From NCBI RefSeq assembly GCF_963678635.1, contig NC_087065.1, positions 27,547,254-27,611,253 of the forward strand: a DNA stretch of 64,000 nucleotides. The letters run 5' to 3'. The stretch's first letter is position 1. Each line of letters opens with the position of its first letter. The notes under the pieces are model-generated. The model saw nothing but the letters and a program-made list of their open reading frames with translations, ran no database searches and was not told the origin of the DNA. The DNA comes from Symsagittifera roscoffensis (taxonomy: Eukaryota > Xenacoelomorpha > Acoela > Convolutidae). The translations under genes were made by a program, and so were the position numbers. Positions 49,774 through 60,440 of this stretch are shown here, in pieces.

Positions 49774-52434
49774 CTAAATAAATTTAGAATCGTCACTGTT
49801 AATGCACAAAACATGATCTCCTTAACTCGAAGACTGCATGTTCTGGACCATCTCTGTCTGCCTACTCCTGAATTAATATGTGTTAGCTAGACGATATACG
49901 ATACACTTGGCTAGACGAGACGATATACGATTCCACTTTATTCCCAGGTGGTAGATTTTTTGTGGTGATCTGTCGGTCAGACCGCTAACAGGGTCAACAT
50001 GGGGGCCAACTTATTGCTACCAGTTATACCATGTTTAAAAGGGCTACTTTTACTGATGTCACGATTTTGAACTTTGATTTTGCTACGGGGTGTCTTGTCC
50101 AGCTTGATTTTTTCATTCTCCTTGTGGTGGCGATATATTTTTGTCCAATTTGTAGTCGGTTTTGAACTCACATAGACCTTCTAGTTAATTGTGTCCAGAT
50201 GTATCTATCCTTTCTAAAATTTTTTATTGAAAGTCACATCACTGTGGAAAATTTTCGATTTTTGTTTTACTAGTGACTTCAATATGCCGCATGTAAACTG
50301 GAGTTCCAGAGTCTCTCCGAACGCAGATGAAACCGATCTTCTGTCAATGACAATTGAGAATTGTTTATTTCAACTTGTGAAGCCCTCTACACATAAACAC
50401 GTTAACATTCTCAATATATGCTTTGTCACTAACGACTACTTTTACAGCGTTGAAGTTGACTACACTGCCCTAATGTCTACCCATTTTCCGGTACATACTA
50501 CACTCGATGTCTCAATGGTCTACAATGATGAGGATTATGTGGCACAAACCAATATTTCTATTGCGAGCACTCCAATACACTAATATTTATTACCTTCGAT
50601 ACAGCATTTTTCCGCACTGGTCAATACATCAGATGCATTTTACTTCTATGAAAACTGGTATGCGGGTGTTAGTATGGCCATTTTTTCCATCTCGACAAGA
50701 AAACGTCTAAAAAGATCTTTATATCATTTTACTATTCAGAATCACTTAGATTGTCTGAACAAGCTGAATACCCTCAAGTGTCGAGCAAATTCGGATCCCT
50801 ATTCAACCTATTATAGAAGCAATTTACAGAAACAAGCTGACGCTCAAAAATTGAGCTGGACAAATTTTTATCGATAACCGGAATGAAATTAACGACAACT
50901 ACTGAGGCGTTAAAGGTCTTGAAATCTATAAGCGGCACGAAACCTTTTCCGTTCATAAATCATGGAATGCTTAAACAGCTACTTCTGATGCATCGAAAGC
51001 TGAACTAGTCAACCATTTTTTTGCTCTGTTTACCAGCAAAAAGAAAGTTTCGACGCCCCTATTTGTGTTCAAGAACAAAATGTTGTGCTTTTAGACGTGA
51101 GCTTTACTATTGAGACGTCGAATTACCTACCAGATACCAGTTCACAATCCTCTGATGATATCACAGGCAAAGTTCTTCATTATGCCTCCAAGTTTTTAGC
51201 ACCTTTCGTTTATATGCTTTTTAAGACCGTAGTGACATCATGCGAGTGGCTTAAAGTATGGAAGTGTGCTTTGGTCACCACTTTTCATAAGTCATGATTT
51301 GTTGGGTCAGTTAGTAATATCAGTTCTATCAGTATATTACCACGTTTATCATTGGTTCTGGAGAGAATTCTGTTTTACCACATTTATTTCAAAACAGACG
51401 CAAGCTTGTAGACTGTCAACACAGTTTTTACCGCAGTAGATCTACGATAACCCATTTACTTGCGTTCTGTGACCAGCTTTACGGTATGAAGGACATGAAT
51501 CAGGCTGCTGCCTGTGCTTACTTTGATTTTTCAAAGGCATTTGATAGAAAGCCTCATCATCTCCTTAAAAAAATTATCTGCATTCGCTTTTTGCTCATTT
51601 TTCATCAAATTACTCAATCTTACTTAGATGATAGAACCCAGTGTGTTAAAATCATTGATGAAGTCTCAAGTACCATGTTAGCCACCAGCGACCTACCACA
51701 GGGCAGTATTCTAGGACATTTATTGTTTGCCAGTTACATAAACCATTTAACTGATGATATATTTCCATTGATTGCTTTTTATTTGCAGACGATTATAAGC
51801 TTTTGTTTGTCTAATTGCAACTGTATTGTGACCTTCAAGCTAATGTAAACATTTTTAAAAAATGGTAGGTCAAAACCTCGTGAATTTCAGTAACGCAAAA
51901 TGTCAGGTGAAAAAGTTTTCTAGCAACCAAACATCGCCACTGCACCTTACACTGAATTCTGAACCTATCACAGAAACAGAATATATAAGAGATTTGGGCG
52001 TGTTCACAAAAAAAAATCTTAAACTGGAACGTACATGTTGATAAAAAACTTGAGACAGCGTACAGGGATCAAACGGAACATTTCATTCACGCTTCCTTTA
52101 ATTACAAAATTACCTCTTTATCAAGTCTGCGTGCTGTCCGTCGTCATATACGCGTCACAACTGCGGTCACGAGTTCCATCAGAAGAATCAAACAAATCCA
52201 GAAAAACGCTTATATGGATCATCGGCACGCATGGCACAACATACAAAGAAAACTTTATGAAACTGCGTATTATTCCAATTGTTTTTTTTTTTCATTTATT
52301 AGGAATTATGTTTTTCAACTGGTTGACGAATGGGAAGTATGATATGGACCCATTCAAAAGTGTCTGTCTGTCCCTGCCGACAAGATCTGGTTTGCGATCT
52401 GAGAACAAGTGTGCCATTCCGCCGGATCAGTGAC
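49774..52434 (+). pseudogene. CR1-like LINE, copy C: ORF2 endonuclease and reverse transcriptase
   Basis: ORF2 follows the ORF1 stop immediately. The endonuclease begins with FRIVTVNAQNM (about 49,783), and its second half is open at 50,227-50,583 with DFNMPHVNW and a LVKPSTHKHVNIL stretch. A linker with AELVNHFFALF (about 51,005-51,040) precedes the reverse transcriptase: ACAYFDFSKAFDRKPHHLL (about 51,510-51,570, block A) and LPQGSILGHLLFASYINHL (about 51,690-51,750, block B). The catalytic FADDY lies at 51,782-51,796 in a different frame, so a frameshift separates it from block B. A C-terminal frame (52,035-52,433) ends at the likely stop. The proline usual after LG in block B is histidine. 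Motif order and the ORF1 type place it in the CR1 superfamily; the exact clade is not resolved. Confidence 0.88.
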
Positions 52435-52511
52435 GTATGCCCGAGTTAGAGGCGGCCTTACCGTCCTTTGTTGTATTCTGTATTAGGCGGAAGGTACCGA
52501 ACTTCCGCCTG
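52435..52511 (+). other. Probable LINE 3' end with hairpin
   Basis: Just after ORF2 comes a TGTATTCTGTATT stretch, then a perfect 9-bp stem, AGGCGGAAG at 52,486-52,494 and CTTCCGCCT at 52,503-52,511, around an 8-base loop. CR1-group elements often end in a hairpin and a short ATTCT-containing repeat, so this fits the 3' terminus. In CR1 the hairpin usually precedes the repeat and here it follows, so the assignment is tentative. Confidence 0.45.
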
Positions 52512-53454
52512 GTACTTTTTAGCTTTCTAACTTAGTTAAGACCAAAAATTCCGGGGGCCGGTTGGTTAGGTGGGAAGTCAACATGAGCCCGCTTATCCCA
52601 AGGTCTCGGGACCAAAAACACTTCGAGCCCCTTACTACGCAGTTCGAGCCCCTTAACTGAAGAAACCGCGCGGAGTAAGATTTAGTAGAAATTGGCGAAA
52701 TTAAAACTTTTTCAAACAAAATTTTCGAAATTTCGTCAATATGTTTTGAGATCGAGTTTTTGAGTTTTTCGATTTAAAGCAATAAAAACTTTTGCGTTAG
52801 GAGACTGCTAGCGTAGCGTGCTAGGTTACTAGAACCATTTTTGAAAACCCCCCCGAGTAGATCCGAGGATAGAGCTAGTGACTTAAAGATCGGAAAAGGA
52901 AGGAATCGGAGGGTCCATATTTCATAGTTTATGACCAAATTTTTAGTTCCAAACCAATTTCGGTCCGGTTTTTTTGCATTATTCCAGTGCTGTACAGGGC
53001 TACTACGCTCGTTTCATTTTTTTTAAGCACTTTCAGCAAGAATTGCGGAAAAGGTCTCTGAGAATCTATATAGGTAGTGAAAAAATGCCAAATTGGCAAA
53101 CGCGTTTTTGTTGATTTCTCAAAGACTAACGAACCGATTGAGATAATCCTGAAGTTTTTGACCACTTTTCTGAACCGCAACCCTTTTTAGGTTGATAATT
53201 TCAGGTGAGAAAACTTTTTACAATTTGTTAGTACGGAGGATCCAACTTTTAGGCAACCCTCCGAGCGGCAGAAACTTTTATAAAACCACGTTTTCATCCT
53301 ACTGGGTAGGTTGACCGGGTCAACCCACCTTGTTTCAAGCAAGCTAGATTGCAATCGGAGGCTTTAGAGTGGTGAAAATACTTTTTTTTGTGATTTTTGG
53401 GGAACCCTCCGAAGCAACCCTGCGGAGTGAATTAAGAGATTTAACAAACCTCCT
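52512..53454. other. Non-coding gap between LINE and gypsy element
   Basis: No coding frame is supported. It would be the place for a 5' LTR and leader, but no copy of it is seen downstream in the window. It holds runs of T, short CCCTCCGAG repeats (about 53,257 and 53,405) and a perfect 17-bp palindrome at 53,309-53,325 (GGTTGACC, one base, GGTCAACC). Confidence 0.5.
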
Positions 53455-55540
53455 TTGTGGAATTTTTTTTTATCACGAAACATTCAAGGTAGAGACTCGC
53501 TAGGAGAACTCGCTAAGAGACTCGCTAAGATTGCCAGGCTGAGCACGGGAAGCCCGCGGAGGTTTAAATCACGCCGTAGCCAATCCTCGATTAGTAGCAT
53601 CTCCGACGTTTTTGCTTGTGAAGCAGCAAGTGAAGGTTATAGTGATCTTTCAGTGAGCCGAATGAAACTATGAAGTGAGAAGAATCGAGATGGCAATGAA
53701 GGGCGCGACGCCGAGGCTGGAGCTGCTAACGTGAAACCAACTGATCCCTTCGAGGAAGGGGAGCAAACGCTAATCCGACCCGACCACCACCATCGCGAGG
53801 ACCTGGAAGAACCTGGCGAGGATTTTGAGCGAGAAGAAACCGAGAAAACTCAACAAACCTCGGAGCGTTTCGAGGTCGGATCACGAGAGGAACTGTTGTT
53901 TAAGGGGACGTCCCAATTGGAGACCAAGAACAATAGTCGGATAAGGAACAATCCTCTCTAGTGAAGCAGGGCAAGAACGCGATGATGTCGAGCATAAGTC
54001 CAAGAGAAGAGCAAACAAGTTCAAAAGCGAAAAGAAGCTTCAAGACGATGTACGATGTACGCTTCAAGGCGAATGACGTCACTCCGTAATGATGGGTTGT
54101 CCTCTGGATATGACGGTCCGGGGCTGATGCACTCGGACATAGACTTCACACCTAGCCCGAGACATTACAAGAGCAAGAAAGCGTTGTCTGACTCGCCAAC
54201 TAGACCAATGTCAGACGGGATATTGATGGGAGCATCCTCGACATACGACAGGCTGATGTTGTCGATGGACACACAAAAGGATGGTGCATCGTCGATCACC
54301 AGGCTGTAACCTCAATTGATGTCATCGTCCCTGGGTCTTACCCCAGTGCTGGGAACGGCTGGCGACTTGAGTGACATGTTTGCCGGTGCACTGTTTGCAG
54401 ACCAAGAACATGAATCGAGGTGGAGAAAGGCTCAAAAAAGGCATGAAAGGCTGAGAGACGAGCTGACAGACGCGAAGTCACAAGAGAGAAGGGATCAGGC
54501 CAAGCTGATTCGGAACAGTGATCAGTGCCAGGCGGAAACCTTGGCGCTGGCAACCAAGGAGTCACAAGAAAGAGACGTTAAGATGACGAGAGAGATCGAG
54601 TGATTGTTGAACGATCACGACAACTCCTTTGCTCATACGATGACTAACCTGGAGAAAAGACTAGATGCAAAAGCTGACCTTATGATGCGGAAGCTTGATG
54701 AGATCTTGAGCGGCAGCAACCGAGAGAATCATCCCGCTCCAATGAGGGACTCGCGTCCGGCAACTGACGAATCAGGAACCGACAATTGTGCAGGGGCGCA
54801 GCCGAGATCGGAACGAATTTAGAGCCCGACCATAGGGAGAGACCCAGAGCAGCCACGTCGAGGCCGGGTTGGAAGGATCCTGCCCCGCCAGAAGCGAATG
54901 CCACACCGGGAGCACGTTTACCGACAAGGCCACAAGTCAGATCAGTGCCAGATCTGACCTACCGTCTCGAAGGACACGATGATGTTTGAGGCTTTGATTA
55001 GATCTCTTGAAACAATCATCACCAAACTCTCGAAGTCATTTGAAAAAGGATAGAGGTCACGGAGGACACTCAAAAAGCCGAACTCCTACAAGGATGAGTT
55101 AGATGGCTGCATTGACACCTGGAAAGAAGTGATAAAATTACACTTTGAAGAGGAGAATCTCTCCAAGAAACAGGAACGCAGCGCACTGACAAGCAACTTA
55201 GAGGGCACGGCCCTGAGCTGTGTAATGACGAAAAGGACTAATGAACTAGACAGTGCTCGCAAAAATATTGACATCTTGCTGAACCGTTTCGGCTCGGGGA
55301 TGCAGGTACATCAAGCTATAGTGAAGTTTGAAAAGAGGCATCAAAGAGATGATGAATCTTTAGACAAGTTTTTGGATGACCTCAAGCTACTCAGATGGTG
55401 AAGTAACCCCGACGAGACGATCTCGGAACGCAACTTGGCAATTGCCTCAAAGTTTTAAAAATCATGATGGAGTAAAAAGTTATGAGCTGAAAACCATGTT
55501 GGCCACACATTTCACCTTGTCAGTGGACTCAGTACCAACA
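53455..55540 (+). pseudogene. gag region of the gypsy element
   Basis: Open stretches 53,455-53,673, 53,731-53,961, 54,055-54,309, 54,316-54,603, 54,604-54,822 and 55,129-55,401 are all in the same frame, separated by stops and short frameshifted pieces. The N-terminal part is rich in charged residues (long E/D and R/K runs). The segment from 54,400 to 54,720 is heptad-like, a likely coiled coil. The segment 55,129-55,540 (ALTSNLEGTALSCV, VKFEKRHQRDDESLDKFL) has the look of the retrotransposon gag capsid domain. The true start is unclear: the first open stretch has no ATG near its beginning. Confidence 0.8.
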
Positions 55541-55559
55541 CCCAATGATTTGAGCATGA

Positions 55560-55969
55560 AATTGCTTGAGTACCCATAGGCGCAAAATCGTTACAGCAAT
55601 TACTGCAACTACATCGGAACGAATACCGGCGCGATTTCCAGTTGCTATAGACCTCGTGATGACATGGATAAGAGGAGGTCATGTGCAATTTGTGATTCGA
55701 TTGGAAATCACGTTTCAGCCTGCTCTACTTATAAGCAAAACATGAAAGCGATAGGTTACTTTCTTGACGACGTTGATGCAACCGACGAGGACCACGAAGG
55801 AATCATAATGAAGAATGAACCGAGATGCTTCTTCTGCAATTTGAAGGGACATTTTAAGTCGGATTGCACTCAACTCTGGGATGCAGTGGCGGACGCGAAA
55901 CATCCTCGCCATGAAGAGGCACTTTCAAGAGTCAAGGCTAGCCGAGCACGCCTAATGAACGAAGCGTAG
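55560..55969 (+). pseudogene. Gag nucleocapsid with two zinc knuckles
   Basis: Open from 55,664. A first Cys-rich motif, CAICDSIGNHVSAC, has the histidine one place later than the canonical C-x2-C-x4-H-x4-C. A second at 55,826-55,867, CFFCNLKGHFKSDC, is a perfect knuckle. Such motifs bind element RNA during packaging. The two are separated by an acidic linker of about 35 residues. The frame differs from the upstream gag frame, with the shift near 55,380. Confidence 0.88.
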
Positions 55970-56747
55970 TCGCGGAAGAAGGAGGTTACACAAGGCACAT
56001 TCACGACCAAGAAGGTGAAAACCTAACCTGATGATGAGATTGCCCCTAACCTGGAGACAGAGTCAGTTAGTGCGCTCAAAAAAAATTACCGTCTAGCGGC
56101 ACGGACCGCTCTACAGAACGTTCATTAAGAGTTTGCCACCAAAGAGGTTGAGCTGTGGGTAAGGTCCGAGTGGAAAATACAGAGCTGCGCGAGAAACTTG
56201 ACATTTTAGGAAAAACAGCGAAAAGAGAGGATAACCGGGAACCCAAGAAGCAGGGCCTGAAGTTGAATGTCATCTCGGGGAAGAACTTCGGCATGACAAG
56301 AAACGGGGGACGAAAAGAATGTCGATCATATCTGTCGCGGGCCATCAGGTGGTGAAGAACTTGAACGAACCGTCTGAGATCATGGCAGTACACCTGGACA
56401 TTTACGCGGTCTACCTGAGGCAGAAAGATCGCAAGTTGGATTCTAGAGCCGTAAGAGTGTTACTCACAACAGGTGGACCGAGACTAATGAAAGTAGATGG
56501 ACACTACATCGAAGTTTGCGGCCCATATCCAATTCTGATGAATGTGGACGGCATAAACATTTACACGAAAGCTCACGTTACCGATATAAGTGACCAAGTA
56601 GCCGGTTCTACATCTGTCGAGAAGAGCTTAAAGTTCGACGATTTGGACACAACGCCATGCTTGAACAAGACGCAGTGAGTCGATATAGGCTGTGAAGAAG
56701 TAGATATGGCCGCGCATGTACTAGACGTGCAGTGCAGATAACTCTCC
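55970..56747 (+). pseudogene. Linker between nucleocapsid and protease
   Basis: Two open stretches, 56,155-56,355 (charged, REKLDILGKTAKRED) and 56,319-56,678, cover a region of about 200 residues that overlaps the frameshift near 56,330. The second has a GPYPILMNVDGINIYTKAHV stretch and may be the N-terminal extension of the protease. I recognise no catalytic motif. Several stops occur before 56,748. Confidence 0.6.
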
Positions 56748-57593
56748 GTGAACGGAAATTTAGACACCGGAGCAGTGGTCAGTGTCATGCCTGTGAGCAC
56801 TTGGACCGACATGGGTTTTGATAGGTCGGATCTGATTCCGACTAATATCAAATTGGCTAATCAGGGTGCAATATACGTGACCGGAAGGACCCCCATCATC
56901 TCGTTGCACCTAGGAAGGAGGCATCTCTGGATGGATTTCCTGGTCATCGACAATCTTAATGAGTCCGACCAGTTCATCCTAGGACGAGCATTTGTGCGCA
57001 ACTTCGATGTCACGATTGACCTCAACGACGGGTTGATAAGAATCAAGGACCCAGATAGAAAGTATGAAAAGAAACCAATTAGTAAAATCCTGATTAACCA
57101 AGCAAAGGTGCCATTTTTCCTAGATCGGAAGGTTAGGTTAAAACCAAATCACGCTGTAATAGTGGCATTTAGGATGAGGTACCTGAATGATCTTTGTAAC
57201 GACAGACAGGTGTGTCTGGCTCCCAAGCCAAACAGTAAAAGCTCAGCTATTTTAGGAAGAAGCTTCTCGTTCACTCAGAGTGGACTGTGTGTGAGTGTGT
57301 TGTTGAACACAGAGGCAACAACGGTGACGATACAACGAGGCAAGAAACTTGGTTATGCATTGCCCCTGAGCACAGAGTATCAGAATGTGGAGAACTTCAA
57401 GAAATATGAAGTAACTGAATGTCCTTTACACGCCAACCAAGAATGCATAATAAACAGGTTAAATGAATTGAAATTTTTTAAAAAGTTGTTTCCAATGAAA
57501 TCAGAGACAGACGATGAGCTTTCTAATTGTTCGAATTTTCCCGAGAGACCAACAGAAAAAAAAACTAGCTTCAAACAGGCCGGTCCTACCTGA
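56748..57593 (+). CDS. Gypsy aspartic protease and downstream linker, 281 codons open
   Basis: The longest open frame in the window. The retropepsin active site L-D-T-G-A is at 56,760-56,774, followed by a flap-like IYVTGRTPIISLHLG and the C-terminal hallmark FILGRAFVRNFDV, so the protease covers roughly residues 1-105. The remaining 175 residues join it to the reverse transcriptase and include a VTIQRGKKLGYALPL stretch typical of the gypsy pre-RT region. The reading begins at GTG inside a longer polyprotein; it is not an independent gene start. This module alone looks catalytically intact. Confidence 0.87.
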   Translation: MNGNLDTGAVVSVMPVSTWTDMGFDRSDLIPTNIKLANQGAIYVTGRTPIISLHLGRRHLWMDFLVIDNLNESDQFILGRAFVRNFDVTIDLNDGLIRIKDPDRKYEKKPISKILINQAKVPFFLDRKVRLKPNHAVIVAFRMRYLNDLCNDRQVCLAPKPNSKSSAILGRSFSFTQSGLCVSVLLNTEATTVTIQRGKKLGYALPLSTEYQNVENFKKYEVTECPLHANQECIINRLNELKFFKKLFPMKSETDDELSNCSNFPERPTEKKTSFKQAGPT

Positions 57594-58430
57594 GATAGAG
57601 CACTTGAAAGGCAAAATATCAGATAAGGAGCTAGACTGGCTCAGAGCGGTGTTGAATCGGAACGCAGACGTTTTTTTTGAAGCATAAGGCTTATGTAGGC
57701 TGCTGCAATTTTGTAGAATATGAGATAGAAATAGATGAGGGTTCGGTAACTCATATGGAGGGAGCTAGGAGAATGACCCCACACACGTCGGAAGCATGCA
57801 GAAAAGAAACCGAAATGTTAATGGAATATGACATGTCGAAGTAACCGTTGAAGTCCCCGTGGGCTTGCGGTGTAGTCATAAAAAAGGGGGCAAATTAGGT
57901 TTTGTTATGATTTCCGCTACCTGAATGCGGTAACAATAAAGGACGCATACCCGATTCCCCGCATCGATGAGAGCCTCTCCAAGCTAGGAGATGCAAAATT
58001 CTTCGCGACGTTGAATTTAGGCTCTGTGGAAAAGTGGAAAAGAATGCCATTTGGACTATGCAATGCGACGGCTACGTTCCAACGATTATTGGCCCAGGCA
58101 CTCACTATTGTAACTAAAAAGCATGGCAACCTCATAATGAGTTACGTTGATGACGTGGTTATCGCGATACAAACGCTGGATGACCAGATAGAGAGACTAA
58201 ACGAGTTCTTTACTTGCATGAAACAGGTCGGCCTGAAGTGCAAACCTTCCAAGTGCGGAGTTCTGAGAGAATCAATCAAGTATCTGGATCGCCTAGTAGA
58301 TAAAAACGGGATCAGACCCGATCCCGAAGCGGTTGAAGCGGTGTTGACATGGAAAGCACCGAAGACCGACACGCAATTGATGAGTTTCCTCGGATTCGCT
58401 AATTATTACCGAGATTTTATCAAGGGGTAT
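57594..58430 (+). pseudogene. Gypsy reverse transcriptase, first tandem copy
   Basis: N-terminal part: EIEIDEGSV, ARRMTPHTSEACRKE, then SPWACGVV after an in-frame TAA at 57,842. After a frameshift near 57,890 the sequence can be followed as RYLNAV and DAYPIPRIDE in another frame. RMPFGLCNATATFQRLLAQA follows, with the catalytic YVDD at 58,143-58,154 and the thumb/connection LTWKAPKTDTQLMSFLGFAN. Compared with the second copy it lacks about 66 bp after GGCTCTG (about 58,024), removing the F-W-Q block. The copy ends at about 58,430, where the sequence jumps back to the start of the same domain. Confidence 0.85.
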
Positions 58431-59150
58431 GCTGAGGGGAGCATGCGGAAAAGAAATCCAAATGTTGATGGAATATGACATAATTGAACCGTTGAAGTCC
58501 CGTGGGCTTGCGGCATGGTCATGCCAAAAAAGAAAGAGGGCAACTTAGGTTTTGTTGTGATTTCCGCTACCTGAATGCGGTAAAGATAAGGACGCAAACC
58601 CGATTCCCCGCATCGATGAGAGTCTCTCCAAGTTAGGAGATGCAACGTTTTTCACGACGTTGGATTTAGGCTCTGCGTTCTGGCAAGTGCTCCTTCGAAA
58701 ACAAGATCGAGGAAAAAAGGGCTCCGCGTGTGAGCTGGGCTGTTCCAGTGGTAAAGAATGCTCTTTGGACTATGCAATGCGACGGCTACGTTCCAACGAT
58801 TAATTGCCCAGGCACTCAAGAATGTAACTAAAAAGTATGGCAACCTCATAATGTGTTACGTTGATGACGTGGTCATTGCGACACAAATGCTGGAGGACCA
58901 TGTAGAGAGACTAAACGAGGTCTTTACTTGCATGAAACAGGCCGGCCTGAAGTGCAAACCTTCCAAATGCGAAATTCTGAGAGCCTCAATCAAGTATCTG
59001 GGTCGTCTTGTAGATAAGCACGGGGTCAGACCGGATCCCGAAGCGGTTGAAGCGGTGTTGACATGGAAAGCACCGAAGACCGACACGCAATTGATGAGCT
59101 TCCTCGGATTCGCTAATTACTACCGAGAGTTTATCAAAGGGTCTGATGAC
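58431..59150 (+). pseudogene. Gypsy reverse transcriptase, second tandem copy
   Basis: Repeats the core of the first copy: VEVPWACG, a frameshifted middle, FWQV (about 58,678-58,689, absent from the first copy), LFGLCNATATFQRLIAQAL, YVDD at 58,857-58,868 and LTWKAPKTDTQLMSFLGFAN, then continues normally into RNase H. The YVDD boxes lie 714 bp apart and the start of the repeated part about 648 bp apart; the difference is the 66 bp missing from copy 1. The copies differ by several percent. Confidence 0.87.
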
Positions 59151-59690
59151 AAGATAAAAACCGTGCAGAAGTTGATGCGAAATAAGGGTAAGAAATTCAG
59201 CTAGACTGACGAGGCTCAGATCTCCTTTGAGAACATCAAGCGCGAATTTTGCCAAGCTCCGGTCCTCGGCATGCCGACAGAAAAGGGGATGTTTTTATTA
59301 GATACAAAAGCATCGGTAGTTGCGGTATCGGGCATACATCACCAGGAACAAGAGTGGAATGGGAGGACTGTTCTCATACCAATATCTTACGGAAGTAAAG
59401 TCCTGAGCGACACTGAAATGAAGTACGGTTCACACAGAGTTGTTCGCGGTGATCACTTCCTTTGAAAAACACAGAGCCTTCTTAGGGAGTGCTCCCTTCA
59501 AATTGCGTGAAAACAATCGTGTTCATGCCTGGCTGAAGACTTATTCGATGGACCAAAGCTACGTTGGTCGCGGGATCGTGCGTCCTGACGGCTATCACAT
59601 TACCATAGAGGATTGAACCCATGACAAGCACCAGAACGCCGACAGCCTCAGCAAAAAGACTGAGTTATATACTCGAATAAGAACGGGATC
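59151..59690 (+). pseudogene. Gypsy RNase H domain
   Basis: Follows the second RT copy: QISFENIKREFCQAPVLGMP, MFLLDTKASVVAVSG, RTVLIPISYGSKVLSDTEMK, then after a frameshift AFLGSAPFKLRENNR, WLKTYSMDQSYVGR and HQNADSLSKK. The domain degrades the RNA strand of the hybrid. The first catalytic aspartate of the L-D-T-D-A-S motif is lysine here (codon 59,307-59,309), so this copy would be inactive even without its frameshifts. Confidence 0.87.
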
Positions 59691-59739
59691 GTGGCCTGCA
59701 AACGCGAGGAAGAGGACAAAGACCTCTACAAATATAATT

Positions 59740-60440
59740 CGATAGTGCTACCACAGTTATATCAAACTGAACTGCTCTTTCGTTCACATGATCAGATGGG
59801 CCATCAAGGCGTGGACAAAGTGTATAACTGAATACAGAAGCGGTTTGGGTGGCCTGGATTGAAGAAGACCAATGAGAAGTGGATCTCTGCATGCTTGTCA
59901 TGTCAGCAGGCAAAGGAACCCAGGAAGCTGAGATTTCCTCTTCAGTCAATAGAGTCATCAGGATTCAAGAAGGTGGTGCAAATCGATCATAAGAAATTAT
60001 GCATGACGGCCACGAGCTATAATCAAGTGCTGGTAATGATTGATCATTTCACAAAGTACACAGAATGACAGCATCAGCCGAGGAAACGTAGACCACCTGA
60101 TAAATGAAGGGACAGCGAGACACGGCTGCCCAATCACAATCCAATCAGACAATGGTAAAGCTTTCGTGAGTGATCTCACAAAGGAGTTAATGAAGATGTC
60201 ACAGGTGGCACCGGCCCACTCGACCACATATTACCCACAAAAGAATGGCCTGGTTGAAAGACAGAATCGCACGTTAGTGTCCATGTTGAGGGTTTATTGC
60301 TCAAGGTACATGGATGACTGGGATAAGCACTTGCCGCAAATAATGGGCGCGTATAACAGCACCGAACACTCTACCACGGGGAATCAGCCCGCATATGATG
60401 TTAATCGGTCACTAGAAAGCCATTCTATTAACGTTCTTGT
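59740..60440 (+). pseudogene. Gypsy integrase: zinc-binding and DDE catalytic core
   Basis: HHCC zinc module: H-x4-H in SHDQMGHQG (about 59,785-59,808) and CLSC (59,892-59,903), separated by a stop. The catalytic triad is complete: D in QIDHKK (59,985-59,987), D in IQSDNGKAF (60,148-60,150) and E in NGLVERQN (60,256-60,258), with 35 residues between the second D and E as expected. A frameshift at about 60,060, between the first and second D, breaks the protein, with loss of part of the strand that joins them. Confidence 0.92.

Noticed and set aside
54338-54565. Minus-strand frames within gag and pol (for example 54,338-54,565, 58,142-58,372, 60,855-61,301)
   Set aside because: They are antisense to modules with clear plus-strand identity and lack any motif of their own.
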